Assembly (NCBI RefSeq): GCF_003202755.1
Contig: NZ_QGLK01000001.1
Span: 910,821-974,820 of the forward strand
Source of the DNA: Bifidobacterium asteroides
GTDB taxonomy: Bacteria; Actinomycetota; Actinomycetes; Actinomycetales; Bifidobacteriaceae
Reading direction: 5' to 3'
Length of the DNA: 64,000 bases
The position numbers and the translations under genes were made by a program. Shown piece by piece: positions 45,597-55,446 of the stretch (its first letter is position 1; every line of letters starts with the position of its first letter). Under the pieces are notes generated by a model. The model was not told the DNA's origin, did not search any database, and saw only the letters and a list, made by a program, of their open reading frames with translations.

Positions 45597-47702
45597 ATGA
45601 CCGTCTTGGATGAACTGGTGGCCGGTGCCGTGGAGGATGCTAGGGGCCGGGTACAGAAGATTCCCTTGGAAAGCCTCAAGCAACAGGTCAGGAGCATGAA
45701 GCGCAAACCTCTGGATGCTGCCCGACTGCTCAGGGAGAGCGTCGGCATTCCGATTATCGCAGAAATTAAGCGCGCCTCGCCCTCCAAGGGGTATCTTGCA
45801 GACATCAAAAATCCTGCTGCCTTGGCCCGGCAGTACGCCAACGGGGGTGCCTCAGCCATATCTGTCCTGACTGAGGGCAGACGCTTCCTGGGGTCTTTGG
45901 AAGATTTGCGACAGGTCAGGCAGGCAGTGGGCATTCCCGTGCTCAACAAGAACTTCATCGTCTCCGACTATCAGGTCTGGGAATCCAGAGCCAATGGGGC
46001 CGATATGATCCTGCTAATTGTGGCGGCCTTGGATGACACCCGCCTTAAGCACCTGCTCGATCTGGCTGGGAGTCTGGGCATGACCGCCCTGGTCGAGACG
46101 CATGATCGTCAAGAAATTGAGCGGGCCATCGCGGCCGGCGCCAGGGTGATTGGCATCAACGCCCGCAACCTGAAAGACTTGAGCGTTGACGTTGACCAAT
46201 ATGCCCGTCTAGCTTCCAACCTGCCCAAGGATGTGGTCAAGGTGGCTGAGTCCGGAGTGTTCGGGACGGTCGAGCTGGAGCGGTACGCCCGGGCCGGGGC
46301 CGATGCAGTCCTGATAGGAGAAGGTCTGGTCACCTCCCAGGACCAGGAGGGGACGGTTCGCCTGCTGGTCCAGGCCGGCCATCGCTTCAAGGCCGCTGAG
46401 GCCAAACCCCTCTCAACCCATGACGGTCCCTATTTCGGCCCTTATGGCGGACGCTTCGTCCCTGAGGCCCTGGTGGGTGCCCTTGACGAGCTGGAGCGTG
46501 TATACAAGGATGCCAAGGCAGATCCGGCCTTCCGTGAGGAGCTGAACAGACTCAACCGAGTCTATGTGGGGCGTCCCTCGGCCCTGACGCCGGCCCCCCG
46601 GTTCGCCAAGTTGATCAGTGACCGGGTCGGCGGCCAGGTCAGGGTCTTCCTGAAGCGGGAGGATCTGAACCACACGGGCGCCCACAAGATCAACAACGCC
46701 CTGGGGCAAGGGCTCCTGGTCAAGCGGATGGGCAAGACCCGCGTCATTGCGGAGACCGGCGCCGGACAGCACGGCGTGGCCACGGCTACGGTCTGTGCCC
46801 TCCTGGGCTTCAAGTGCAGAATCTACATGGGGCAGATCGACGCCCGCAGACAGGCCCTGAACGTGGCGAGGATGCGAATGCTGGGCGCCGAAGTCGTCGA
46901 AGTGACCACAGGGACCAGGATTCTCAAGGATGCCATCAACGAGGCCCTGCGCGACTGGGTGACCAACGTGGAGTCCACCCACTACCTGCTGGGCACGGTG
47001 GCCGGCCCCCATCCCTTCCCGACCATCGTCAGGGACTTTCAGAAGATCATCGGCGAAGAGGCCTCAGCTCAGCTGTCTGCGTATGGCATCGACCATCCTG
47101 ATGGGGTTGTGGCCTGCGTCGGTGGAGGCTCCAACGCCATCGGCATCATGAACACTTTCCTGGACGATCCTCGTGTCTCCCTTTACGCATACGAGGCCGG
47201 CGGGAACGGGCCCAAGTCGGGCGAGCACGCCATCCGCCTGTCGCCAGGGACAGGTCAGGTCGGCGTCTTCCAGGGGACCAAGTCCTATCTGTTGGAGGAT
47301 GACCAAGGCCAGACCATGGACACCTACTCGATTTCCGCCGGCCTGGACTACGCTTCGGTGGGACCTGAGCATGCCTGGCTGCACGACATGGGCCGGGTCA
47401 AGTATGACTACGCAACAGACAAGGAGGCCATGCAGGCTTTCAGTGACCTCTGCCGGACCGAAGGCATCATCCCCGCCCTGGAGTCTTCGCACGCCTTGGC
47501 AGGAGCCAGCAAGGCAGCCACCGACCTTTTGCGCAAGGGAATCAGGAATCCTGTCATCCTGATCAACATCTCGGGCCGAGGCGATAAGGATGTGGCCACT
47601 GCGGGCAGATGGTTCGGCTACCTGTCCGAGCAGGAGGCCAGCGCACTGGAAGCCCAGGCCGGGCATGGCAAGAGTGATCAAGCAGAAGAGGAGGCCCGAT
47701 GA
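45597..47702 (+). CDS. trpCB: TrpC-TrpB fusion: indole-3-glycerol phosphate synthase / tryptophan synthase beta
   Basis: One 701-residue protein with two enzymes of tryptophan synthesis. Residues about 1-268 are indole-3-glycerol phosphate synthase: [15 protein letters not shown] (catalytic Lys), [24 protein letters not shown]. After a short join ([16 protein letters not shown]) residues about 275-701 are the beta subunit: [12 protein letters not shown], the PLP lysine in [14 protein letters not shown], and [11 protein letters not shown]. There is no frame break between the parts. I start at ATG 45597 with GGAGGGAAGGG upstream. The stop overlaps trpA (ATGATG), so all three activities are translated together. 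The intermediate indole-glycerol phosphate passes from TrpC to TrpA. Confidence 0.95.
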   Translation: MTVLDELVAGAVEDARGRVQKIPLESLKQQVRSMKRKPLDAARLLRESVGIPIIAEIKRASPSKGYLADIKNPAALARQYANGGASAISVLTEGRRFLGSLEDLRQVRQAVGIPVLNKNFIVSDYQVWESRANGADMILLIVAALDDTRLKHLLDLAGSLGMTALVETHDRQEIERAIAAGARVIGINARNLKDLSVDVDQYARLASNLPKDVVKVAESGVFGTVELERYARAGADAVLIGEGLVTSQDQEGTVRLLVQAGHRFKAAEAKPLSTHDGPYFGPYGGRFVPEALVGALDELERVYKDAKADPAFREELNRLNRVYVGRPSALTPAPRFAKLISDRVGGQVRVFLKREDLNHTGAHKINNALGQGLLVKRMGKTRVIAETGAGQHGVATATVCALLGFKCRIYMGQIDARRQALNVARMRMLGAEVVEVTTGTRILKDAINEALRDWVTNVESTHYLLGTVAGPHPFPTIVRDFQKIIGEEASAQLSAYGIDHPDGVVACVGGGSNAIGIMNTFLDDPRVSLYAYEAGGNGPKSGEHAIRLSPGTGQVGVFQGTKSYLLEDDQGQTMDTYSISAGLDYASVGPEHAWLHDMGRVKYDYATDKEAMQAFSDLCRTEGIIPALESSHALAGASKAATDLLRKGIRNPVILINISGRGDKDVATAGRWFGYLSEQEASALEAQAGHGKSDQAEEEAR

Positions 47703-48592
47703 TGGTCAACCAGCTATGGCAATGGCAGAAAGCCCCCGTGCAGCCCGTCCAGCCGAAAGGGTTCAGCCGCACGGCCAGCCCGGTGGCATCCACTTTGCAG
47801 GCCCTCCGGCAGCAGGGCAAGCCAGCCTTCATCGGCTACTTCCCCTACGGATTTCCCGACGTGCCAACATCCTTGGAGGCCATGCGGGTCATGGTGAAAA
47901 GCGGTGTCGACATCGTTGAGATCGGACTGCCCTATAGCGACCCGGTCATGGATGGCCCAGTGATCCAGGCAGCCAGCAAGTGCGCCATCGACAATGGCGT
48001 TAAGGTCGAGGGCGTCTTCGATGCGGTTCGCCAGGTCCAGGCGGACGGTGCAAGGGCTCTGGTCATGAGCTATTGGAATCTGATTCTGCATCATGGCGTA
48101 GCGGACTTTGCCCAGCGTATGGCCGAGGCTGGCGGGTCCGGGCTTGTCACTCCGGATCTGATTGTCGACGAATCTGGGGAATGGATAGAGCAGTCTGACC
48201 GCTATGGCCTTGACCGGGTCTATCTGGTTTCGCCCGACTCCACTGATGCACGTCTGCAGATCACTTCTCGAGCCGCCAGAGGATTCGTCTATGCGACCTC
48301 ACGAATGGGCGTGACCGGCGAGCGAACAAGTATGTCCAATTCGGCCCAGAACCTGGTGGCGAGAGTCAGGCATGCGGGCGCTCCTTATGTCTGCGTGGGC
48401 ATCGGGGTTTCGACCGCCCAGCAGGCCTCCCAGGTCGGCGCTTACGCGGACGGGGTCATCGTCGGATCGGCTCTGGTCCACTGCCTTCTGGATGACGAGG
48501 GCAGGCCGCGGAAAGATCGCAGAAAGGCTCTGGAGGCCCTGGCTGAGGTTTGCTCCGACCTGCGCTGGGGCATCTCCCAGGCCAGGAAGTGA
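47699..48592 (+). CDS. trpA: Tryptophan synthase alpha subunit
   Basis: Cleaves indole-3-glycerol phosphate to indole, which is channelled to TrpB; 297 residues. The catalytic Glu is in [17 protein letters not shown], which also holds the second catalytic Asp. [17 protein letters not shown] and [12 protein letters not shown] are family segments. The N-terminus carries about 30 extra residues before the barrel. Its start overlaps the trpCB stop. Confidence 0.95.
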   Translation: MMVNQLWQWQKAPVQPVQPKGFSRTASPVASTLQALRQQGKPAFIGYFPYGFPDVPTSLEAMRVMVKSGVDIVEIGLPYSDPVMDGPVIQAASKCAIDNGVKVEGVFDAVRQVQADGARALVMSYWNLILHHGVADFAQRMAEAGGSGLVTPDLIVDESGEWIEQSDRYGLDRVYLVSPDSTDARLQITSRAARGFVYATSRMGVTGERTSMSNSAQNLVARVRHAGAPYVCVGIGVSTAQQASQVGAYADGVIVGSALVHCLLDDEGRPRKDRRKALEALAEVCSDLRWGISQARK

Positions 48593-48629
48593 GTGGGGCT
48601 GTAAGGCCTAGGGGCTAGATTGGGGCTTT

Positions 48630-49541
48630 ATGACGCTTGCCTACATTCCATCGCCGGGAATATCCAGCTTCCATCTGGGGCCGGTCACCATCAGGTTCTA
48701 TGCCCTGACCATGCTCTTGGCCATCATCGTGGCTGCTTGGATCACGACCAGACGCTGGAAGAAGGAGGGTGGCCGGACTGATCAGATTCTGGACATCTCT
48801 ATCTGTGCGGTACCGGCCGGCATCGTCGGCGCAAGGCTCTATCACGTCATCACCACTCCTGAGCGGTATTTCGGAGCTGATGGCAACCCGGCAGACATTC
48901 TGCGCATCTGGCGAGGCGGTCTGGGCATCTGGGGTGCAGTTCTCCTGGGAGCTCTAGCAGCCTGGGTCTGGTGCCGTCACAAGAATTACCCGACCGCCCT
49001 GCTGGCTGACAGCGTGGCTCCTGCCCTTCTGGTGGCCCAGGCCATCGGGCGGCTGGGCAACTGGTTCAACCAGGAGCTCTACGGGGCTCCCACTACGCTG
49101 CCTTGGGGACTGAAGATCGACGCCGCAGGTTCCGCCATCGGCAGCAGCGAACAGTGCTATGACGGGGCTACCTGTCCGACCGGCACCCTCTTCCAGCCCA
49201 CATTCCTGTATGAGATGATCTGGAACCTGATCGGCGCGGCCCTCCTGGTCTGGATCGGCCACAAGGCCGTGAACATCCTCAAGGCTGGCTCCCTTTTCGC
49301 CCTCTATGTCATGTGGTACACCTTGGGGCGCACCTGGATCGAGGCCCTTCGCATCGACTTCGCCCACGAATTCCTAGGTGTCAGGATCAACGTCTGGGTG
49401 TCCATGACGGTCTTCTTCCTGGCTGCTGCAGCCTTCGTCCTCATAGCGCGCAAGGGCAAGCCGACCTCCCTGTTGTCCGAAAAGCTGAGGACCATTACCG
49501 AGCTTGAGGTGCGTCAGGAATCTGAGGTCCAGAGCAAGTAG
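48630..49541 (+). CDS. lgt: Prolipoprotein diacylglyceryl transferase
   Basis: Inner-membrane enzyme that transfers diacylglycerol to the lipobox cysteine of lipoprotein precursors; 303 residues, about seven helices. GRLGNWFNQELYG is the Lgt signature, and IRFYALTMLLAI and YTLGRTWIEALRID are conserved flanking segments. It acts on the lipoproteins found in this window. It follows trpA by 37 bases, an order common in actinobacteria. Confidence 0.95.
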   Translation: MTLAYIPSPGISSFHLGPVTIRFYALTMLLAIIVAAWITTRRWKKEGGRTDQILDISICAVPAGIVGARLYHVITTPERYFGADGNPADILRIWRGGLGIWGAVLLGALAAWVWCRHKNYPTALLADSVAPALLVAQAIGRLGNWFNQELYGAPTTLPWGLKIDAAGSAIGSSEQCYDGATCPTGTLFQPTFLYEMIWNLIGAALLVWIGHKAVNILKAGSLFALYVMWYTLGRTWIEALRIDFAHEFLGVRINVWVSMTVFFLAAAAFVLIARKGKPTSLLSEKLRTITELEVRQESEVQSK

Positions 49542-49631
49542 AACAGGGGTCGGTTGCCCGAGGGTCGGGACCTGTGCAATTGAGCAACAAACCGGTACCG
49601 CCGGTCTTCCGTACAACATAGAATGATCTTC

Positions 49632-50297
49632 ATGAGCATTCAGATAGCACCCAGCATTCTTTCCGCCGATTTCGCCAATTTGGAGCGGGATCTCAAGGCT
49701 ATTGCCAATGCCGATATGGTCCACGTCGACGTGATGGACCACCATTTCGTACCCAACCTGACACTCGGCGAACCTGTGGTGGAGCGCATCTGCCAGGTAA
49801 CCGACTTGCCGGTGGACGTGCATCTGATGATCGAGGATCCCGACCGTTGGGCTCCTGAATTTGCCAAGCTGGGTGTCGCCTCCGTCACTTTCCACACTGG
49901 AGCCGTCCATGCCCCGGTCCGCCTGGCCCGACAGCTGCACGACATGGGGGTCAAGGCCTGCCTGGCTGTGCGTCCTGCCGAACCCGTAGAGCCGATCTTC
50001 GATATTTTGGATGAGTTTGACATGATTCTGGTCATGACCGTGGAACCAGGATTCGGTGGCCAGAAGTTCCTGAACAATCAGATGCCTAAGACCCGCCGCC
50101 TACGTGACCAGATCACTGCTCGTGGCCTCAAGACCCATATCCAGGTGGATGGTGGAGTAAGCCCCACCACGGCTCCCATCGTGGCAGAAGCTGGAGCCGA
50201 TGTTCTGGTGGCAGGCTCAGCGGTCTATGGTGCCGACGACCCGGCCAAAGCCATTGACCAGATCAGGCAGGCTGCGCAGGTAAGCTACAAGGACTGA
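49632..50297 (+). CDS. rpe: Ribulose-phosphate 3-epimerase
   Basis: Interconverts ribulose-5-phosphate and xylulose-5-phosphate in pentose metabolism, which feeds the phosphoketolase pathway in bifidobacteria; 221 residues. [43 protein letters not shown] and IQVDGGV are all in order, with the metal-binding His/Asp residues intact. I start at ATG 49632, three codons inside a longer frame. hisE follows after 31 bases. Confidence 0.95.
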   Translation: MSIQIAPSILSADFANLERDLKAIANADMVHVDVMDHHFVPNLTLGEPVVERICQVTDLPVDVHLMIEDPDRWAPEFAKLGVASVTFHTGAVHAPVRLARQLHDMGVKACLAVRPAEPVEPIFDILDEFDMILVMTVEPGFGGQKFLNNQMPKTRRLRDQITARGLKTHIQVDGGVSPTTAPIVAEAGADVLVAGSAVYGADDPAKAIDQIRQAAQVSYKD

Positions 50298-50328
50298 CAG
50301 GTTTTGCAGGAAGAATGGAGATAGCCGG

Positions 50329-50592
50329 ATGAAGACCTTTGATGGGTTATTTGAGGAGCTCACGACCAAAGCAAAGGAGCGCCCAGAAGGATCCTTGACT
50401 GTTGACGAGCTGGACAAAGGCACGCATTTCATTGGCAAGAAGATCAATGAAGAGGCCGGGGAGACCTGGATCGCCGCTGAGTATGAGGGCAAGGAGCGGA
50501 CGGCTGAAGAGATGAGCCAGCTTCTGTATCACATCCAGGTCATGATGATCGATCGGGGCATCACCCTGGAGGATGTCTACAGGTACCTGTGA
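50329..50592 (+). CDS. hisE: Phosphoribosyl-ATP pyrophosphatase
   Basis: Second step of histidine synthesis, converting PR-ATP to PR-AMP; 87 residues, the small all-alpha MazG-like stand-alone form. The [18 protein letters not shown] helix pair carries the metal-binding acidic residues. GGAG lies upstream. Adjacent to hisG, its substrate supplier, 50 bases downstream. Confidence 0.93.
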   Translation: MKTFDGLFEELTTKAKERPEGSLTVDELDKGTHFIGKKINEEAGETWIAAEYEGKERTAEEMSQLLYHIQVMMIDRGITLEDVYRYL

Positions 50593-50642
50593 CTCCCAAT
50601 CCCATCCCGCTGTAGATTCGCTTCCGTAATTAGGAGGTTGCC

Positions 50643-51494
50643 GTGTTGAAGGTCGCGGTGCCCAATAAAGGCATGTTGTCCCAACCTGCATGGAGGTTGC
50701 TGTCAGAGTCTGGCTACCGTCTGCGTTCCAATGATCGGCAGCTGGTGGTCGATGACATTGACAACGACATTCAGCTCTTTTACCTAAGGCCCAACGACAT
50801 AGCGGTCTATGTCGGCCTGGGAACCATCGATCTGGGCATCACCGGGCGTGATCTTCTACTGAACTCAGGCACCGGGGCCGTCGAGGTCACCCAGCTGGGA
50901 TTCGGCGCATCCACCTTTAGGTTCGCAGCTCCCGAAGCCAGTGCTATCAGCAGTCTTCAGGATGTGGACGGCAAGCGGATCGCCACCACCTTCGACCGGC
51001 TTCTTGGTGACTACCTGGTTGGCAAGGGTCTCAAGGCAGAACTGATCCATCTGGATGGGGCAGTGGAGTCCTCTGTCCAGCTCGGGGTGGCTGACCTGAT
51101 CGCTGATGTGGTCTCCACCGGCACCACCTTGCGCAATGCCGGGCTCCGTGTCTTCGGTGACCCGATTCTGAAATCGGAGGGGATTCTCATCAGGTCGCCC
51201 CGCCTGGATCCGGATGATGAGCGGCTGGCGGTCATGTCCCGTAGGCTGGAGGGTGTGCTGACAGCCCGTCGCTATGTACTGATGGATTACGACATCCCGG
51301 TCGAGCGTGTAGCCATGGCTGTAGGCATCACGCCCGGGTACGAGTCGCCGACAGTCTCCTCCCTGCATGACAAGCAGTGGGCGGCAGTCAGGGCCATGGT
51401 CCCCAGGGACCAGGTGAACAACCTAATGGACCGCCTCTATGAGATTGGTGCGCGTGCCATCCTTGTAACAGCTCTTCAAGCTTCTAGAATGTAG
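50643..51494 (+). CDS. hisG: ATP phosphoribosyltransferase
   Basis: First and usually feedback-controlled enzyme of histidine synthesis, joining ATP and PRPP; 283 residues. This is the long form with a C-terminal regulatory ACT-like domain (from about residue 212). [12 protein letters not shown] at the N-terminus, [10 protein letters not shown] and the PRPP-binding [19 protein letters not shown] are present. Start is GTG 50643 after AGGAGG. pgsA begins 4 bases after its stop. Confidence 0.95.
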   Translation: MLKVAVPNKGMLSQPAWRLLSESGYRLRSNDRQLVVDDIDNDIQLFYLRPNDIAVYVGLGTIDLGITGRDLLLNSGTGAVEVTQLGFGASTFRFAAPEASAISSLQDVDGKRIATTFDRLLGDYLVGKGLKAELIHLDGAVESSVQLGVADLIADVVSTGTTLRNAGLRVFGDPILKSEGILIRSPRLDPDDERLAVMSRRLEGVLTARRYVLMDYDIPVERVAMAVGITPGYESPTVSSLHDKQWAAVRAMVPRDQVNNLMDRLYEIGARAILVTALQASRM

Positions 51495-51498
51495 TCGG

Positions 51499-52113
51499 AT
51501 GGCACTGATCGATCGAATTTCACGCAGCAGGTACAGCCCTGAGCCGCGGTCTGTGATTCTCACTGTACCGAATGTCATCAGCCTGCTCCGTATCCTATCC
51601 ATACCCCTTATTGCCTACCTGGTGGCCAATCGGCACCTGATCATCTCTCTGGTGGTCATGCTGATTTCGGCCCTGTCAGACGGTGTGGACGGAATTATTG
51701 CTCGCAGGTTCAACCAGGTCAGCAAGCTGGGCCAGATTCTAGACCCTGTGGCTGATCGCCTGCTCATTCTCTGTTCGGTTCTGGCTCTGAGCATCGCATC
51801 CATACTCCCTTGGTGGCTTCTGGCCCTGGTCGGGGCCCGGGACGTGCTCATGGGTCTGCTGGTTCTGGCGCTGGCTCAGCACAACTATGGCCCTCTGCCG
51901 GTTCACTTCGCGGGCAAGACCGGCACAGCCGTACTCATGCTGGCCATACCGGCCCTGATCTTTGCGGATGTGGGTACTTCAGCCTTCTTCCGCTTCTTCC
52001 ATCTGGTGGCCCTGGCGGCCGTCATTTGGGGGGTGGGCCTCTATTGGCTGGCAGGGCTGATATACGCACGTCAAGGCATCGGACTGCTTCGTCAGGACCG
52101 CCATCATGACTGA
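51499..52113 (+). CDS. pgsA: CDP-alcohol phosphatidyltransferase
   Basis: Integral membrane enzyme transferring a phosphatidyl group from CDP-diacylglycerol, probably to glycerol-3-phosphate; 204 residues, about five helices. The catalytic signature DGx2ARx8Gx3Dx3D is complete (SDGVDGIIARRFNQVSKLG then QILDPVADR). Its place at the head of the DUF881/sbp/garA block corresponds to pgsA2 in mycobacteria. It overlaps the next gene by 8 bases. The acceptor alcohol is not proven. Confidence 0.88.
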   Translation: MALIDRISRSRYSPEPRSVILTVPNVISLLRILSIPLIAYLVANRHLIISLVVMLISALSDGVDGIIARRFNQVSKLGQILDPVADRLLILCSVLALSIASILPWWLLALVGARDVLMGLLVLALAQHNYGPLPVHFAGKTGTAVLMLAIPALIFADVGTSAFFRFFHLVALAAVIWGVGLYWLAGLIYARQGIGLLRQDRHHD

Positions 52114-53062
52114 ACCGCAGAGAGTGCCTGAATCCTTCCCCGTGCCGCCCGACCGTGCCCTGATTCACCGCCGGGCGGCTTTTTCGCACTCCAGTGCTGG
52201 TCTGGAACGTCACTATGTTGATGAAGAGAGCTCTGAGCCCTCCCAGGAGTCCATTCGTCGACGCATGGCCGATGAGTCCTTGAGGCTGATCGATGATCTG
52301 ACCAACCGTCCCATGGATCCTATGTTTGAGGATGCCCGCCTATTGCCTGCTGAGCGCAGGTCACCGCTGAGCGTCTGGGTCAACAGGATCCTGGTCTTCG
52401 TCATTTGTGTGCTGGTTGGTTTGGCTGGCACGGGCATAGTGCAGGTGCTGCACCGGGACCCGCGTCAGAAGGTACGTGAAAAGCTGATCTCTCAGGTAGA
52501 GGTGGTCAGCAAACGTGCCGATGACCTCAACGGCCAGATTTCGGATCTCAACGGAAATATCGACACGCTTTCGGGTCAAGTGGGCGGTCGGGGGCAGAAC
52601 GGCCCCAAAACCGCCGATGATCTGACCAACGGTACCAGTAAGGTGCAGGGCCAAGGCATTGTTATCACCCTGGCTAACCCCATTGCCTCCAAGGATGCCC
52701 GGGACAATACGGATCAGATTAAATTGGTCACCGACCAGGATCTGCAGTGGTTTCTGACCAAGCTCTGGTCTGCGGGAGCCGAGGCCATTGCCATCAACGG
52801 CAATAGAATAGGAACACAGACATCAGTGCGCACGGCCGGTCAGACCATCCTGGTGGGTACCGCTTCCATCGAGGCACCCTACAAGATTGAGGCCATAGGC
52901 GACCAGGGTGCACTGTCTGATCTGATGTCTCGCAGCGATCTGCAGAGCCGCCTGCGTGATCTGAAGGATGCGAACATAACCGTCAATGTGAACAAGCAGC
53001 GGCGCCTGAACTTGAATGCAGTCGGTCTGCCCAATCTGTCCTATGCCGGAAGGAGTCATTGA
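52106..53062 (+). CDS. DUF881 family membrane-anchored protein, first copy
   Basis: 318 residues. A cytoplasmic N-terminus of about 90 residues is followed by one transmembrane helix (ILVFVICVLVGLAGTGIVQ) and a short coiled-coil-like region (residues about 125-160). The extracytoplasmic DUF881 domain then contains GQGIVITLANP, LQWFLTKLWSAGAEAIAINGNRIG and EAIGDQGALSDLM. The family resembles YlxW/YlxX of firmicutes, linked to cell division; function is not established. It overlaps pgsA and is followed 1 base later by sbp. Confidence 0.85.
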   Translation: MTEPQRVPESFPVPPDRALIHRRAAFSHSSAGLERHYVDEESSEPSQESIRRRMADESLRLIDDLTNRPMDPMFEDARLLPAERRSPLSVWVNRILVFVICVLVGLAGTGIVQVLHRDPRQKVREKLISQVEVVSKRADDLNGQISDLNGNIDTLSGQVGGRGQNGPKTADDLTNGTSKVQGQGIVITLANPIASKDARDNTDQIKLVTDQDLQWFLTKLWSAGAEAIAINGNRIGTQTSVRTAGQTILVGTASIEAPYKIEAIGDQGALSDLMSRSDLQSRLRDLKDANITVNVNKQRRLNLNAVGLPNLSYAGRSH

Positions 53063-53063
53063 C

Positions 53064-53396
53064 ATGTCGGCAATTCTAGGCCTGATCCTAGGCGTGGTGG
53101 CGGGCATCTTCCTCAAGCCCGACATTCCCATCGTCTTGCAGCCCTACCTGCCCATTATGGTGGTGGCGGCCCTGGATGCATTGATGGGCGCAGTCCGTTC
53201 CTACTTCGAGCGCAGCTTCTCAGATCGGGTCTTCGTGGTCTCCTTCATCTCCAATGTGATCACCGCCACGCTTCTGGTCTTCCTGGGCAATCAGCTGGGT
53301 GTGGGCTCTCAGCTGTCCACAGCTGTCATTGTGGTCCTAGGTATTCGCATCTTCTCCAACGTCTCCGCTATTCGACGGTTCATTTTCAAGGGGTGA
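53064..53396 (+). CDS. sbp: Small basic protein (Sbp/DUF1290) membrane protein
   Basis: 110 residues with three hydrophobic segments: GLILGVVAGIFLKPDIP, YLPIMVVAALDALMGAVR and SFISNVITATLLVFLGNQLGVG. This matches the DUF1290 (small basic protein, YlxX) family, which is nearly always encoded between two DUF881 genes as here. ATG 53064 follows AAGGAG. Function unknown; the setting suggests a membrane complex with the DUF881 proteins. Confidence 0.88.
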   Translation: MSAILGLILGVVAGIFLKPDIPIVLQPYLPIMVVAALDALMGAVRSYFERSFSDRVFVVSFISNVITATLLVFLGNQLGVGSQLSTAVIVVLGIRIFSNVSAIRRFIFKG

Positions 53397-53400
53397 GCAT

Positions 53401-54234
53401 ATGAGACACACCCTCAGGAAAAAGCGCGATGAACGAATGCCCGAGAGCATTCCGCCTAGGCGGCCTGGACGGGTCAGGGCTCCATCCGACGATACACAGA
53501 CTGGTGCTTTCCCTGTGGTTCGTCGGCGGCCTCTGCGCACACTCAACTCCAACGCCACCAGGGTCAGGCTGGTCACCAGCGTCCTAGTGGCCCTTATGTG
53601 CGCCCTGCTGGGCTTTGGATATGCCGTCCAGGTGCGTAACAATCAGTCCTCCTATCAGAGCCTGTCCGAGGAAGAGCTGGTGCGGGTGCTGGACGAGACC
53701 AGCAACCAGGTCGATAAGCTGGAGGAGCGTAAGAGCCAGCTCAACCAGCAGCTGACCTCTATCAAGTCCGCTGCTGACAAGCAAAAGGAGGCCGCCCGCA
53801 TCGCCCAGCAGAACGAGCAGAGCAGTGGCATCCTGTCCGGACGGCTGCCAGCCCAGGGCAGGGGAGTAGTGGTGACGGTCACCGAGGACAGTGATCGTGT
53901 GGATGCCTCCACCATGTTCAACCTGATTGAGGAGCTGCGCAACGCCGGGGCCGAGGTCATATCCTTCAATGATGTCCGGGTGGTCACCAACACCTATCTG
54001 CTGGATACCCGCACCGGCCTGCAGTGCGATCATACCAAGCTGCACAGTCCCTACGTAGTCAAGGCTATCGGGGACCCGGACAGCCTGCAGAACGCCATTC
54101 AGATCGCCGGGGGAGTGGGTTCGCGGATCAAGGTCCAATTCCACGCATCCGTGTCCGTGGAGCAGTCCGATAGTGTCAGAATCGACCAGGTTCGACGCGT
54201 GCAGGACTATCAGTATGCAAAGCCTGTAGAATAG
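53401..54234 (+). CDS. DUF881 family membrane-anchored protein, second copy
   Basis: 277 residues: basic N-terminus, a transmembrane helix (LVTSVLVALMCALLGFGYAVQ, about residues 58-78), then a coiled coil rich in Glu/Gln/Lys (about 90-140). The DUF881 domain contains GRGVVVTVTEDSD, LIEELRNAGAEVISFNDVRVV and VKAIGDPDSLQNAI. It is paralogous to the first copy, from which it is separated only by sbp. It probably forms an envelope assembly with both; no catalytic residues are apparent. Confidence 0.85.
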   Translation: MRHTLRKKRDERMPESIPPRRPGRVRAPSDDTQTGAFPVVRRRPLRTLNSNATRVRLVTSVLVALMCALLGFGYAVQVRNNQSSYQSLSEEELVRVLDETSNQVDKLEERKSQLNQQLTSIKSAADKQKEAARIAQQNEQSSGILSGRLPAQGRGVVVTVTEDSDRVDASTMFNLIEELRNAGAEVISFNDVRVVTNTYLLDTRTGLQCDHTKLHSPYVVKAIGDPDSLQNAIQIAGGVGSRIKVQFHASVSVEQSDSVRIDQVRRVQDYQYAKPVE

Positions 54235-54240
54235 ACAGTT

Positions 54241-54684
54241 ATGACAGAACCTATTCCCACTGCGGGCGAGACGACCATCATTGGCATGCCGGCCCTGAAC
54301 ATTCCAGTCACCTCCAACGGTGACCGTCCACTGACCAAGGACGATCTGGAGACTATGGCCCGATTGCCTGAGGGTACAGCCCTGCTGATCTCTACTAGGG
54401 GAGCGGTGTCGGGATCGCGTTATCTGCTGGATGAGGACCAGGTCAGCGTGGGCCGTGATCCCAAAGCGGATATTCTGTTGGACGACTCGACAGTCTCCAG
54501 GGCGCACGCCATATTTGTACGGACTGACCAAGGCTTCAGGGTCGAGGACACGGGCAGCCTTAACGGCACCTACGTCAACCGTGAACGCGTTGACCAGGCC
54601 GACCTGCACAACGGCGACGAGATCATGATCGGCAAGTTCAGGCTGGTCTACTTCGACAATCGGGCAGTCATCGCCAAGAGCTGA
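54241..54684 (+). CDS. garA: FHA-domain protein, GarA/OdhI-like
   Basis: 147-residue cytosolic signalling protein. The N-terminal tail contains ETT (about residues 10-12), at the place where mycobacterial GarA and corynebacterial OdhI have the ETT motif phosphorylated by PknG/PknB kinases. The FHA domain follows: VGRDPKADILLDDSTVSRAHA (phosphothreonine-binding Arg and Ser) and GSLNGTYVN. In mycobacteria and corynebacteria this protein inhibits 2-oxoglutarate dehydrogenase and adjusts glutamate metabolism. The target here is unknown. It is placed 6 bases after the second DUF881 gene and 13 before a MerR regulator, like Rv1827-Rv1828 but without gcvH. Confidence 0.9.
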   Translation: MTEPIPTAGETTIIGMPALNIPVTSNGDRPLTKDDLETMARLPEGTALLISTRGAVSGSRYLLDEDQVSVGRDPKADILLDDSTVSRAHAIFVRTDQGFRVEDTGSLNGTYVNRERVDQADLHNGDEIMIGKFRLVYFDNRAVIAKS

Positions 54685-54697
54685 TAGGGGGCATGGC

Positions 54698-55294
54698 ATG
54701 GCCGAAGAGGTGCCGAAGCTGGTGCAGGGGGAACTCTTCTCGGCTGAGCAGGCCGAGGGCACGACCCGAGGCTACCGGGGAACTGTCGCGGCCAAGGTGG
54801 CCGGCATCACCTATCGGCAGCTGGATTACTGGGCCCGCAAACGGATTGTAGAGCCCTCAATCAAGGCCTCACACGGATCAGGCTCCCGCAGGCTATATTC
54901 TTTTAAAGATGTGGTCATCCTGGCGGTCCTCAAGCGACTTCTGGATGCCGGCGTCAACCTGGTCAACGCAACGAGCACTGTGGCTTATCTTGAGCATCGG
55001 ACAGTCGGTCAGCTTGAGCATGTGACTGTGGTTTGCGACGGGGACGAGGTTAGCGAGTGTTCAGGCCCGGATCAGGTCTTCGCTTTGATGCAGTCCGGGC
55101 GTGCCGTCTTTGCTATCTCTGTGGGTGCTATCTGGCATCGGATGGATCTGGAACTGCAGACCTGCGACCATGTGGATTTGACTACCGGACAGCTGACACC
55201 AGGCTTGCCTGAGCGGCCCATCGACGAGCTGACGGCTATGCGTCTGCGCCAGCGTTTGGAGCACCAGCACGAGCAGCGTCAACGGGCTGCATGA
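54698..55294 (+). CDS. MerR-family transcriptional regulator (Rv1828/FtsR-like)
   Basis: 198 residues. The N-terminal winged helix-turn-helix reads AGITYRQLDYWARKRIVEPSI, followed by a wing with GSRRLYSF and a dimerisation helix LKRLLDAGVNLVNA. The C-terminal effector-like domain lacks the cysteines of metal-sensing MerR proteins. Its position after garA matches Rv1828 of mycobacteria and FtsR of corynebacteria, which controls cell division genes there. An equivalent role here is inferred from synteny only. Confidence 0.85.
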   Translation: MAEEVPKLVQGELFSAEQAEGTTRGYRGTVAAKVAGITYRQLDYWARKRIVEPSIKASHGSGSRRLYSFKDVVILAVLKRLLDAGVNLVNATSTVAYLEHRTVGQLEHVTVVCDGDEVSECSGPDQVFALMQSGRAVFAISVGAIWHRMDLELQTCDHVDLTTGQLTPGLPERPIDELTAMRLRQRLEHQHEQRQRAA

Positions 55295-55365
55295 TCGACG
55301 AGGACAACATTGTGCGAAGGCCATGTGGCGGCCTAAAGGGGGAGAAAAATAATAAGTAATTTGAC

Positions 55366-55379
55366 ATAACGTACATTAT
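55366..55379. promoter_or_regulatory. Palindromic site overlapping a TTGACA hexamer
   Basis: ATAACGTACATTAT is palindromic except for one mismatched pair. Its first base is the last base of TTGACA (55361-55366), so it could be an operator on a promoter. No good -10 is seen at 17 bases. Confidence 0.3.
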
Positions 55380-55446
55380 CGGCTTACTGGTGTTTCGCCA
55401 CAATTTGTTTTGCTGACTATGATTTCACGGTTGCTACTGTCCTTGC

